Assembly: GCF_016859285.1 (NCBI RefSeq)
Contig: NC_053416.1
Coordinates: 6,708,501-6,772,500 of the forward strand
Reading direction: 5' to 3'
Source: Xiphias gladius
Lineage: Eukaryota; Chordata; Actinopteri; Istiophoriformes; Xiphiidae
Length of the DNA stretch: 64,000 bases
Below the pieces are notes generated by a model. It had not been told where the DNA came from. It made no database searches and saw only the letters and a list, made by a program, of their open reading frames with translations. The stretch's first letter is position 1, and the number at the start of each line of letters is the position of its first letter. Shown here piece by piece: positions 37,755 through 62,630 of the stretch. The position numbers were made by a program, and so were the translations under genes.

Positions 37755-39500
37755 TAATATGAGGGCTGCATTAAGAACTTCCCATTATATCCCATATTTA
37801 TCAAACCCTCTACCCTTTCTGACATTCGATCCGGTCATTGTTATTGCCTTGCATGGACTCACAGGCAGCGGGCTTTAAAGCTCCTCACTTTGCAGTACAA
37901 ACGTCTGATTCATGTCAGACTGTTAATTTATTCTTAAGGAAAAGTTGCATTGTAGGATTTGTGCAGTGAGCCGGTCTGTGTTTTTGGGTCTGTTATCTGT
38001 GTTGGTCAAGGATAATGTAAAACGGTTTACATGAAAAGGGCTATTATGTTCTATGTGCCATTATTTTTTTTTTCTTGGCAATGGTTGTGGTTTCATGGTT
38101 GGGTTGGGTGCAGATAGCGGAATCTGGTTCCACGATCTCAAGGAATCTCTTATTGAATTTATTATCTCTCCTTACTTGTTATTAGCCAGGAGCAATGTAA
38201 AAATTATTTAATCACAGAGCTGTCATTTTTAGCCGTTGCTGGCCTTCACTTTCGCCAGAAGAAATCGGCACCGGCAGCTTAACCTAATTAACAATAATGC
38301 CTTAAGTAACTTCCCGTAACGCCCCAAATGGAACTTGGTTACTGTTTGATTATTTTGCTCTCTGCGAGCCAGTGTCTGTGATTCTCGGTAGAAGAACAAA
38401 GAAGAACCACTCTCGAGTAACATTCAACTGTGGAGTGGACTGTGGTTTTAACAACAACGGAGCGGTTGTGCCGTGTCGGTGTCAGCAGTGTGAGTCTCCT
38501 AGTTCCTGGTTATCCTCCGGTATTTGGAACAAGTATCTCATGAAAAAATAAGGAGTGCCAAAATGAAGTTTTACAGTTTTAAAATTTCAATGTGTCAGAT
38601 AAATACTCAGTGGACATTTCACATTTTGTGGCGCTTCTCATTTTAGTAGCCACAAAGTTGTGAAGATTACGTAGACCACCACTCAAAAGCTCTTTCTGCC
38701 TTCTCGGCCTACAACAGCTGATCACAGATCTGATACTTTTAGTCAGAAATGTGGTCACTTGCAAATGTCGACAGTTCAGTTCAATGAATTTGATGAGAGA
38801 TTCAAAAAGATTAGGATTTCTTAGGCGTTCGTATCGATATTTATTAAAATGCTGCCAAACCCCAACCCTGCTGCATGGATCTGGAGGTGAGCACAGGCCT
38901 CACTGTTCACGCGCAACCTGCTCCTCAGCCAGACGGTCATCTCGCGTAAGACTGACCTGTAAAAATTCAACTCATGCATGACACTGCGAGCAGCTTGGTG
39001 TCTGTTTTTCCCTCTATTGTGACTGACTCAGTGCAATTCTATGCCATGTACCATATGTGCATGTTTGGCGCGGCATGGTGAGACACGATCGCCGGAGTTG
39101 GCGAACCGCTGTGAAGTCTTAAAACGTGTTGTCTTAAAAAGTGTTGCATTGTAAAATAGTCAGGTGGCTGGTGTCAATGTGTTTTTATGTCCAAAATCTC
39201 ATACAAGCTACAAACGTTTTGTCCTTTTCTTCCTTCAGAGAGCTTTTATTGTCTTTTACAAACACCACATGTCCTGTGTAAAAAAAAAAAGTGTCAAAAC
39301 AGTCGATTCTGCATTCTGGTGCTACTCAGAGTGCTTAAACATGAACGTGCGACGGTCCAAATATAGTCCTGCCTTACAGACCGATTGCCTTTTATGAACT
39401 ACTGGTTTGCTAAAGGTTATAACACAAACATCTTTTTCTGGAAATGTAATTAAGCATGACACAAAGTTTAAACCAATAAAGTTCGAGCAGTGAGTCAGAT
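37755..39500 (+). promoter_or_regulatory. orai2: orai2 3' UTR with candidate polyadenylation signal
   Basis: No coding sequence follows the stop. The first convincing AATAAA is at 39475-39480 (ACCAATAAAGTTCG), giving a 3' UTR of about 1.7 kb. No repeat was recognised in this part. Confidence 0.4.
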
Positions 39501-40058
39501 CAAGGCCCGAATTTTGAGGAGCATGAAATGGGGACGGAAATGAGAACAGTCACAGAGTAGATGTAATCGGCCTGAGCTTGCGACCTCCAGTTCGCGTTCT
39601 AAATATTGGAAACCTTCCAGTGAGTGGGGGTCAACTGAAAGGAGCGGGAGTTTGCAGTTTCTGGGACGATGTCAGAGTGTGTTACTGTGTTTTTAAAAAA
39701 AGGAAAATGCACCATCCCGTTACCACGTTCCAAATAAGTTGACTGACCAAAGTGTTGCTCAGTTGTTCTGTTTTCTTGGTTCTCAGAGGAGACAAGAAAG
39801 TGCACTTGTAGTTTAGCTGTACAGTGAGTGACTTCCGGGGTTCTTATCAGAGAATATCTGGCCTGTCTTGGTGTTTGTGGATTTCTGCCTCTTAGATAAA
39901 TACTGCAGCTGTCGCAGAGACCTGTGCTGGATGATGAAATCTACAGCCTGCGACAGACTTTAAAAAAATTAAAAAAAAAAAAAAAAAAAAGTAATATTAA
40001 AGTTCTCATTGTCTCTTATATGTCTATTAAAAACTCACAGCCATTTAAAAGCAGAATA
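39500..40058. other. Intergenic spacer downstream of orai2
   Basis: Ordinary AT-rich sequence with a long A run at 39971-39990. No gene or recognised repeat. Confidence 0.5.
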
Positions 40059-40850
40059 CAGTGCATTTTCAAAGTATTCAGTCCTCATTGCTCTACACTC
40101 AATACCACAATGACAAAGCGAAAACTGAATTTTATACATTTTTGCAAAATTACTAAGGGAAAAACTGAAATATCACTTTGATATAAGTGTCCAGTCTCTC
40201 TGCTGTGATACTTGATATTTAGCTCAGGTGCCTCCCATTTCTCTCGATCATCTCTCAGATGTTTCGGCACCTTGACTGGAGTCCACCGGTGGTAAATCCA
40301 ATTCATTGGATATGATTTGGAAAGGCGCACACACACACACACACACACACCTATCTACAGTATAAGGTCTCACAGCTGACAAAGCTTATCAGATCAAAAA
40401 ACAAAGCCATGAGGTCGAAGGAAGTGCCGGCAGAGGTCCGACCCAGGACTGGGTCGAGGCACAGATCCGGAGAGGGCTGCAAAGAAAAAAAATTCTGCTG
40501 CACTGAAGGTTCCCAAGAGCACAGTGCCCTCCACAATCCTTAAATGGAAGATGCGCAGAACAACCGGGACTCTTCCTAGAGTCCCATCCAGTCAACCGAA
40601 TTGACCACCGGTGGACTCCAGTCCAGGTGCAGAAACATCTCAGAGATGATCAAGAGAAACGGGAGGCACCTGAGCTAAATTTCGAGCGTCACAGCAGAGG
40701 GTCTGAACACTTGAGTCAACGTGATATTTTCAGTTTTTCCCTTTTTAATAGATGTGCAAAAAATTTACAAAGTTCTGCTGTTGCTTTGTCATTATGGGGT
40801 ATTGAGTGCAGAGTGATTCTTTCTGAAAACCAAAACACCCATACAAGTGT
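40059..40850. mobile_element. Internally deleted Tc1-like element with long terminal inverted repeats
   Basis: The left arm (from CAGTGCATTTTCAAAGTATT at 40059, after a TA) and the right arm (about 40600-40850) are inverted copies roughly 240 bp long. For example, GGAGTCCACCGGTGG near 40276-40294 pairs with CCACCGGTGGACTCC near 40607-40622, and CACTCAATACCAC pairs with GGGTATTGAGTGC. The middle (about 40405-40585) keeps a remnant of the transposase DNA-binding region (GCCATGAGGTCGAAGG, then GCACAGATCCGGAGAGG and AAGAGCACAGTG). The catalytic part is absent, so the copy is non-autonomous. A CA microsatellite (40328-40351) interrupts the left arm. The outermost right end is decayed, so that boundary is approximate. 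Confidence 0.75.
40328..40351 (+). repeat. CA microsatellite
   Basis: About 12 CA units at the inner edge of the left inverted repeat of the Tc1-like element. Confidence 0.9.
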
Positions 40851-41094
40851 AAAGTGTTGTCAAGGCAGTAATGTGCCAAACCGGACACGTTGTCCTCCCC
40901 CTTGCCAGAAATAGCAACCTCTTTTGACCCCATATTAGTTTCAATGAACCGACCTGCAGTCATTCTGGGATTAATGAGCAAAACTGACTGATGGCCAAAG
41001 GAAGCAACAAAAAAAAAATCTTATGTAGAATACACGGTATAAAATATATAACATATTGGCCAATATTTTCATGGCTCTAGAAATGGCAGTGTTG

Positions 41095-41345
41095 GTCTGT
41101 CCACCATGGTGGACCAGACTGAAATGCCTCATCCACCATCAGGTGGACTGCCATGAAATTTAGTAGAATTATTCGTGATCCCCGGAGAATGAATCCTACT
41201 GCTTTCGATGATCCCCTGACTTCTCTCTCCCAGCGCCTCCATGAGTTTTAACATTTGGGGAATTGAGTGAAATGTCTTGGCACGCTGTTGGGTGGATTTC
41301 GACGAAACTCATTCCTGTCCCCCTCGGGAAGACTAACAACTTCGG
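41095..41345 (+). repeat. Dispersed repeat family A, copy 2 (partial)
   Basis: Contains GGTGGACTGCCATGAAATTTAG, then GATCCCCGGAGAATGAATCC, GATGATCCCCTGACTTCTCT and a second partial unit ending in GGTGGATTTCGACGAAACTC. Block order follows 10370-10480. A 16-base palindrome, GTCCACCATGGTGGAC, is at its left end (41099-41114). Confidence 0.5.
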
Positions 41346-41489
41346 CGACGCCTTAAAAGGGCTATAATCAATATTTTTTATAACGGCAGTAATGAGTGAC
41401 AATGTGAAAAGGGTCGCTCATAGTGAGGAACCTGCGGAGAATTACCACCTGAATCCGCGGGCCCCCCCTGGGCTTTAAGGAGCTTTACA

Positions 41490-41765
41490 CTGTAGCGAGT
41501 TTCAGCTCACCGTCTAGCTGTCTAGCTGCAACTTGACTGCTCTCTGTGTTGTTGCAGGCAGCAGCTTTATGTAGAGAAAAGTTTAAAAAAATAAAATATA
41601 TATATATATAGATAACGACCTGTTCAGCACCAAACAGCAGAAAGGCACAGTTAGGGACCCGCTGGTGAACGTAGCGCAGCATTTAGCAGCTAAAGAGCCT
41701 GATGTTTCCCTCGGGTTGGTAGAGAACAAAAACAGAGCTAAAGGCTAAGGCGGTAATTCTAGTTT
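41490..41765 (+). repeat. Dispersed repeat family D, copy in orai2-bckdk spacer
   Basis: The block GAACGTAGCGCAGCATTTAG followed by CAGCTAAAGAG is the inverse of 63218-63270 (TTTAGCTGCTAAATGCTCC then CACCAGCTAGTCGCTAACT). This is a percomorph-type interspersed repeat with no coding potential. Confidence 0.5.
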
Positions 41766-41823
41766 TTTTTACTTAAACATTTTGTGACAAAGGTGTGTGA
41801 GTAAAGATATTTTACTCTTGAAT

Positions 41824-41867
41824 TATATATATATATATATTATATATGTATATATATATATATATAT
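41824..41867. repeat. AT microsatellite
   Basis: Nearly pure TA/AT dinucleotides followed by a T run to about 41880. Confidence 0.9.
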
Positions 41868-41880
41868 TTTTTTTTTTTTT

Positions 41881-44800
41881 GTCAAATCAAAGATGACAGT
41901 GACAGCAAATATAACACTGAATGTTTAGCAGTAGCTAAACGTAGCCTGATATTTGAAAAAAAAAAAAACAAAAAGCACAACAACAAAAATATAGCCCATT
42001 GTATGTTTAGACTGGAAGCAAGTTCTGTATATATACATAATATTCAATAGACTAACAGGAAGTTGAGTAGAAATGTGAACTCAAGTTAAAAAGCAGACAT
42101 CTGTTTGGAAGAATCATCACTAGACGAAATTGAGCTCCTAACACTAGTGCATCACCAGCTAAGAAGCAGCTAAACTGCTATTATTCCACATCACGCATCG
42201 TTTGAAGCACTTAAGTCGTCGACAGAGTTGAAGTGCTGTAACCGAAAGACGTGCCTGTCAGGGAACCAGTAAATCAACTTTAAAAGCTTTGCTGGCTGCC
42301 TTTCCCATCCACAAGGAGACTGTGGAAAAACGAGAGAAATCAAGCCTTGAAGTAATTTTTAGAATACTTTTCAGCGGGCTTGGATGTCGTGGGTGCTGGG
42401 TCAAATGTTCATTTTGATTTAATAAAAAAAAAAAAAGAAGAAAATGGCAAAAGAACAGAGACAGCTCTTATTCCAAAGATGGGAGGCTGGGACTCAGCAG
42501 CCCTCGACATACAATGAGGGCATCACATGAGGGAAACCATACCAAAACCAAAAAGTGGCTTGTCTTGGGATGAACAGGCTCTCTCCTTCACTAACTTCGG
42601 TTTGATCCAGGAAGCTGGAGACAGCTGATGAGCTCGGGGACTAGTGCTCAGGCATTAGGACTCCTTTGGCACAACCACTTTGACCTAACTTCATTTCAAT
42701 TATGTATCAATTCCCAATTTTTGGCTTTTTTTTCATACCTGGCGGTTCAGACAGGGCCATTTGATGTGTGAAATGAAACGAAACAACTATTTTTTAGGGC
42801 TGCAGCCACTATGCAGTCGCCGTTGGACTTGACTTGGTGCACGTAGTCCCAGCCCGAGCACGCGAAAGTATGCGGACGGGCCGCATGTTTTGGGCCACAG
42901 AGCGTATGTGAATCCATTCTCACAGGGCTTGCTTGCAGGCTAATGCTGAAGATACATAGTGCATAAAAAAAAGGTTCAAGCATTTTATTTATTCTCCATG
43001 TAAAATCTCCTGAGCGGTGTTTTGAGAAAATTCAACTGATTGATCACAAATGAGTTAAAAAAAAAAAAAAAAAAGAGTCAAGTTTTTCAACCAAATAAAA
43101 TTTAATTTCTAAAGAGTCCTCAACATAACAGAAAACATGTGGGAGAAGCTAATTTCAGTCTAGGAGGAAAAAAAAAAAAAAAAAAAGTCCATGGCAGTAC
43201 ATTTTGTCAGTAAGAGTGACTCCAATATCAGGCGTTGTACTGGAGGTGAAGTTGAAATTATTTTTTTTTGTTGATCCTCATTTCTATCTACAAAAATAAC
43301 AAATCCGAAATCTGGAAAATAGATATAAACTTTGATATGTTGCATGTTCTCTTCCACCCCTTCAAACGCTAAACTGATGCTCTTAAACCCCCCCCCCCAA
43401 AAAACTTTGTTTTTGCAGTCCACCTGCACTTTTCCTTTTAGGCCAGCAGAGGGCAGACAGTGCACTTTTTTTATGCTTCACACAAGCCACAGCCTGGCTA
43501 CAAAACCCGAGGTTTACAATCCGCCTCTGACATTTTACCAGCAACATTTTGGAATAGAGGAAAAGCTCTTACCTGCTTACGTGCCTCAGAAAAAAAAAAA
43601 AAAAAAAAACCCACATGAACCTTAACCCATGTTTACCAGCATCTGGATACCATGTGATGTTCACTCCCCCCTGCTTCACATGCATAAACTACATATATGT
43701 ACACTACACCTTCAAGACCTTCAAAGCCATAATAAAACACATGAATTCATATACATGGCCTCAGCAAGAATACAGGTACAAGATAATCAGGGCCGCTCTC
43801 CGTCATTCTGTGAACTGTGAATTATACCGGGAAATTTTTGTTTCATAAAACGTCAAAAATAATTATGAGCCTTTTCACAAACTAAATCAGAGTGTGTTTT
43901 CATATCTTACAACCGAAATAACTGTTTCAGTCATGTTTTCACAACGTGTACCAAGCTAAAATCTCATTTGAGCTCAAGGAACATTTGTATTTAAACCTAG
44001 TGGGGGGAAAAAAAAAAATAGCACTAGAGACATTTTAAGTGCAAATCCAGGAGGATCTGTGACTCAGTTTGTAAGATATAAAACATTTCAAAATCGTACG
44101 CTATTCTTGGGTTTTCTAAAACAAACAAGTCCCATTTTCCCATTAAGTATGTGATTCTAAAGCTTTTAAGATACAGCTTTAGAATAAAATGCACAACTCC
44201 AGGCCAATGATATATCTGTAACCTGTAACTATAATCTGTAATTGGCAAGGTTGAGTCTCTCACAGGGACAAAAATTAAAATTTGTTTATAAAAAAAAAAA
44301 AAAAAAATCTCTGAATAGTAGCTGCTGATAGTTTACAAAGTTCATAGATTTCCCATCTTGTTACTCAGAGCTGAAGAGTCCCAATGCCCTCTCAGGTAAA
44401 AAGATAACAGTCTAAGCTAATATAATAACATGTGCTCCCAAAAAAGAGATGAAACTGAAGTGTAAATGAAATATTCAGGTCGATCTGTTGCTTGCGAGCT
44501 GGTGCCAACTGGGGAATGTTCAACAAAATGTGAGGAGTGCTTGAGGTGACTATCTGTTGTATAAAGGGCAAATTTCTAAACCTCATGTCTTGGCTTCAGT
44601 TTTTTTCTGCACTGTCATTTGATTCATATGACTCGAACCAGAAACCCAGAGTGGTCAGGGCTGCTAATAATTTTTCGGTGAGATCACAACTTGAATTTAT
44701 CGAATGTCATTTTGTTTTATCCGTGATGGCAAACGACCCCTTTTCCAATATAAAATGACCTTTTTGTGGTACTCATCTGCTTGTCTTCAGGCCGAGAGGA

Positions 44801-46877
44801 ATGACTGATGAAACCGACTTGGATAGACCATGAGGTACGGAAGATAATATACAATAATGAGACATTTCAGATGAGATCACAGAAAAATAAAATTGTTTAA
44901 TGTTTAAAATATCCAGAGATAATGTTCTAATTTAACCACCATTTTGAAAGGATTGGCCGACAAACAAAATACAAACTGATTGAGTTTGTCTAACTCACAC
45001 TCGGTTGTACACTTCTTGAACCAAATGGCCATGTTTGAAGGCGGGGAAGCCGGCGCGGGATCACACCCACGCTGCTGCGCTACTGACTCAATACGCTTCG
45101 AACAAGCCGCATGTTAGATCTTCTAGCGGCGTCTGAAACTCCCTTTTCATCGGCAGAATCTCGTTTGACAACAGGGATTAGAGACTAGCCGGATGTTTGT
45201 GCCGGTAGGCAGGGTTTGACCCGGTCTCTCAAGCTGCCCATCACTTTTTCATGCGTGCAGCCAAGTGCAACACCACGAGAATGCCTTTGAGGAGACTGTC
45301 CAACAACTACGTTCCATTATCCCCATTTGTACAATGAGTTGTGTCGAGGCTACCAAGAAGCGCAAAAGGCGGAATCTTTGGAGAAAGAGGTCGGACAGGA
45401 AGCCAGAGGGAGGCTACAATGGCAGGCCCTTTCTGCCCTATTGTTGTCTTAAGGTAATGACATAATCAAGTTGTGTACTGGAGATAATGGACCTAAAAAA
45501 TTATTAGCAACCTTAGCCGATCTGAACTCCCCTGGATAACAGTGCAGAGACCCCGTCGCTGACCCGTCCTGAAATGTGATCTTATATAAAACCCTCTTTC
45601 AAAAAGACAGAAAAACTTGAGATATAACTGACACTCTACCAGACAAAATCTAAAAGTCAGATAAAACAGAAAAAAAGAAGACAATATTAGATAACACTTC
45701 TGGTATATTGTTACTCTGAAAGTTGATACAATAAAGTCAAAAACTGCTATGATTGGTGCAAATGCTGAGCGTTACAACAGGAAATCTATTCATTGTGCAA
45801 AAACATCTGACATCAAACTAAATGAAAAAACCGACAGACATAGTGTGCATCTGTGTGAAATGATAAAGGCAACAAAAAGAAAAACAAGAAAAGTAAAAGT
45901 CAGCATGCAGTTGAAACGTCACACAGTAAGGCAACTGAACATCTCGGTTGGCTTCCCTGCCTGAAAGCTCCACAAATATACTGCTGAACAAAGATGTTCA
46001 TCTCGTCGCGTGTTCTCAAAAAAAGAACAAGACAGAAATCTGTTAATGAGCATTCGGTGTTTTGGCAGTTTCTTCTGCATTTGCCAGCCGCGGCTGAACC
46101 CAGAGGTTTTGCAGAATAGCGATAAGGTTTGTCAAGGGCTGAGGTCTACAGCACATGCTGGCAAGCAAATCGTCTTTAATATGAGGACACTGAAGTTAAA
46201 CCTGTGTATCACTGCCGACATACGCCATCTTCCCTTGTGCACGTTAAGATTTTGAAACAAACATCTGATGACATACCGGTAGGATCTGCTAATCCAAACT
46301 ATGATTGTAGTGATTTTCAATGGAACATGTGAGCAGCTTTGCGCACTTTGAGGAGATTTTGACAGGGTTGCTGGAGTGTCTGAGAAGTTTCGTTTCAAAA
46401 ACGTTAATCCATCAAAAGGTCTGTTCCTATTTTGAGGCTATGTGACAAGTAACTTCAAAGGGAACTTCTTTAAAACTGAAGCTCTTCTTCCTCCCCCTTC
46501 CTCTCTCATTCAATGTCCACTATCATGCACAGTTTGTCCCATTAACCTAAACATTCAAAAGTTCATACAACCCTCGAAACTGAAAGACGACGAGCTACGG
46601 GGTACAAAACAACTGAAATCATCAACTTGACAGCTAACATAGCTTATAATCAGTCTAAGGCAAAACAAACAAACAAACAGACAAACAAAAAAAAAAAAAA
46701 AAGGACAAGTAGTGGGTTGATGAAATTAGGAACTTTCTGACCACATACTGTATAGGCTATCACTTTGTGGACCAAAGTCCTGTAGTCCATGCCAGCCTTC
46801 CCGGTGGAATAACCCTCCGCACTCCCGCATGGCCCGGTTCCTAGTTTGGGATCTACACGGACGACCAGTGGGGAGCC
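41881..46877 (-). other. Spacer and probable bckdk 3' UTR
   Basis: No coding exon was seen on either strand in this 5 kb. It carries A runs near 43055-43074, 43168-43186, 43590-43608 and 44289-44307. An AATAAA on the minus strand at 42983-42988 could end a 3.9 kb bckdk 3' UTR; no closer canonical signal was noticed. Where the 3' UTR ends and the intergenic spacer begins is not resolved. Confidence 0.4.
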
Positions 46878-60272
<13,395 letters not shown>

Positions 60273-60660
60273 TTGGAAACGAGCTGTGTGTGTGTGTGTG
60301 TGTGTGAACAGGGCTGCCCCGTTCCCCGTGCAGGCATTAAGCGTCGGGGCTGCTACGACGCCATCGGGGTCACGTCGCAATGGTGCACAAAGGCACGGAT
60401 CTGAATACAGTAGAGAGAGAGTACAGAAGGGGCTTTGTACGCATTGGCCAGTGGGGTAGAGCGCTGGTGTGACGACAGGACGGCTGAGCCAATCAGTCAG
60501 CCAGAGGCGGAGCGACACAGCATCAACAACCCCCCCTCTCAGCTGCCGTACTGTACTGCGAGGAGCAGTCGGAGCTGTAGGTTAGCAATTCCGGGTTTTT
60601 TATCCGACCCGTGGCCAAAGGGGACATGGGGAGGAACAATGTAAGATGCAGTACGTTGGC
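60273..60660 (-). promoter_or_regulatory. bckdk: bckdk promoter and 5' UTR region
   Basis: GC- and CpG-richer than its surroundings. On the minus strand CCAAT/ATTGG boxes occur near 60440-60445 and 60490-60497, spacing compatible with a TATA-less housekeeping promoter. The CA repeat at 60285-60306 would be transcribed into the 5' UTR. The start site itself is not visible. Confidence 0.5.
60285..60306 (-). repeat. CA/TG microsatellite in bckdk 5' UTR
   Basis: Eleven TG units on the plus strand, ending 12 bases upstream of the bckdk start codon. Confidence 0.9.
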
Positions 60661-60834
60661 AGGTACGCACGCATGTTTAAAAAAAACTTGCATGTGTACC
60701 TGTCCCACCAACCAAATACTTTACAAACTAGAAAGTGCGATCAGTTGAGCGCAGACTTCCAACACGGTCAGGGTTAAGCAACTTACACCAGGCCTCAGAG
60801 GAAAAAAAAAAATATAATAAAAAAATTCATAGTA

Positions 60835-60960
60835 ATTGATCCGGATAGGGCCCAAAATTTAATGGATTGTTCCCTGGCCCATGTCCCATCTCTCCACCAA
60901 GTTCGGTGCAAATCAGTTCAATTTTTGCTTATTCCTGCTGACAAACAAACAAACAAACAG
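60835..60960 (-). repeat. Dispersed repeat family B (LINE-tail-like), copy 2
   Basis: On the minus strand: GTTTGTTTGTTTGTCAGCAG, AAATTGAACTGATTTGCACC, CGAACTTGGTGGAGAGATGG, then GGGCCCTATCCGGATC. The order matches 31690-31825. Confidence 0.5.
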
Positions 60961-60984
60961 AGAGGCATTTCTTTTGCAATTTCT

Positions 60985-61535
60985 GTGCAAAAGTTTCAGG
61001 CATTTGACATGTCTAGATTCTTGTCCATCGTGCAGCACCATCAGGGAGGCGTCACGATCAGTCCCAAATTCATTCTGCAGGATTGCAGCGACCACACACA
61101 TACAGGCAGAGTCAATAAGACAAAACAACAACAACAAAAAACTGAAATACCAAAAAAAACTATCTTCAGACAAAAAGAATATAAAATTCCTGCAGCAGAT
61201 GGTCTTGGCCCCCACAGCGCTCTGATCCTAACATCATGGGGCCTGTCTTGGTTTCCATGGAGGGACAGCATAAATCCACAGAGGGACTGTGGCAAATTCT
61301 CCAAGATGTTTGGAGCAACCTACCTGCCAAATACCTTGAAAAACTGTGCGCTGAGTGTACCGAGGAGAATTAGCGCTGTTTGAAAGGCAAAAGGTGTTCA
61401 CAGCACATATTTTTTCAATTTAGGTTTATTTCTATTCACCGCATGTTGTAAATACAATCTTTGTGGCATTTTTTAACGCATGTTCACTTTACTTTTTTTG
61501 GTTCAAACTTTTGCACAGTACTGTGTGTATTCTTT
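60985..61535 (+). mobile_element. Decayed Tc1-like transposon of a second family, 3' half
   Basis: Keeps ordered pieces of a transposase: CACCATCAGGGAGGCGTCAC, then AAAACTATCTTCAGACAAAA, GGCCCCCACAGCGCTCTGAT, ATCATGGGGCCTGTCTTGG and TGTGGCAAATTCTCCAAGAT. The last part translates in pieces as VPRRISAV. The 3' end is CAAACTTTTGCACAGTACTG. Frame breaks and gaps are numerous, so it cannot be active. Confidence 0.65.
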
Positions 61536-62400
61536 TGCCTTCAAGGAGGAGTAAATGAAAAGTACATTTCTATTTATTACTCCTCTCAGATTGAATAAAA
61601 GAATACTAATCTTTTTTTTTTTCCATGTCAGTTAAAAACATATGTGCCGGTACAAGTAATTACCTCAAAAAAATTCATGCACCATATTTACCCCAGTGGA
61701 TAAAACCAACGGAAACATTATTTTTGCAACGGTTGTCTGTACAAGAATTATTGTACTAAGACACTTAATTAGGAGGAAAACAATTCTGCTTTCAAAGTAG
61801 AGCTGAAACAGTTAGAGTTACTCAATAATCCAAACAACAGAAAATGAATCAACTCTTTTGATAACCAATTCATTTTTAGGCAATCTTTTCTTGCAAAAAA
61901 TGCCAACTATATTTTGGCTCCAGCTTCACAATTGTGAGGATTTTCTGCTTTTTTTTCCTTTTTCTTTTCTCAGTGTATAAAATTACAAATTGAAGCATTT
62001 GGGGACTTGAAGTGTAGGTTGGAGAAAACAAGCAATCTGCAGACGTCCTCTTGGGTTTTAGGAAACTGGGACAAGCAATTTTCACTATTTTCAGACAATT
62101 TATACAACAAACAGTTAATCGGGAAACAATATATAATCATTAGTAGCATCATTAGTGTAAAAACAGGTAAAAGCGTGTAGTTTTGTTTCAAGCAGAACTG
62201 TAGAACAAACCTTGCAGGACAGGACAGGAGCCAATTGGTCTCAGCCCTTAAATTATTCAAAAGAGCTCTGGCGGTATATTTACTCAGAAGTCACCAGCAG
62301 ATGGTTCTTACTCACAGAGGCGAGGAACACTTTGACCCAATGACACTGACTCATTGTGTGACTATAAAAGGGTATTTGTCCTGCCCATTAATGGATTATA
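61536..62400. other. Intergenic, no feature
   Basis: AT-rich sequence. No exon and no recognised repeat. Confidence 0.5.
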
Positions 62401-62420
62401 TATCCAATACTATGCTGGAT

Positions 62421-62459
62421 GCGGGGGAGGGGAGGGGAGGGGAGGGAGGGGGAGGGGGC
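62421..62459 (+). repeat. G-rich GGGGA tract, predicted G-quadruplex former
   Basis: Seven G runs of three to five bases separated by single A bases; this satisfies the usual four-run quadruplex pattern several times over. Confidence 0.85.
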
Positions 62460-62528
62460 AGCCATATGAGGAATTAATTGCAAGGTGTGATTGAAATGTA
62501 ATTTATTTGTTAAATCTCAGAACAAACA

Positions 62529-62630
62529 AAGGCATCCCGGTAGACTAATGGTTAAGACACTTATGTCCCCGGCTTGACGGTGGCCAGGGGACCTTGTATT
62601 CTAGTAAAATTGAGAAACAAAGTCAGATTT
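62529..62630 (+). repeat. tRNA-derived SINE head fragment
   Basis: CGGTAGACTAATGGTTAAGA (A-box like), followed by GGCCAGGGGACCTTG, parallels 15515-15600 in usp28 intron 7. Confidence 0.4.

Noticed and set aside
45265-45465. Basic 66-codon frame downstream of bckdk
   Set aside because: Probably within the bckdk 3' UTR or spacer; Lys/Arg-rich but unlike any known protein.
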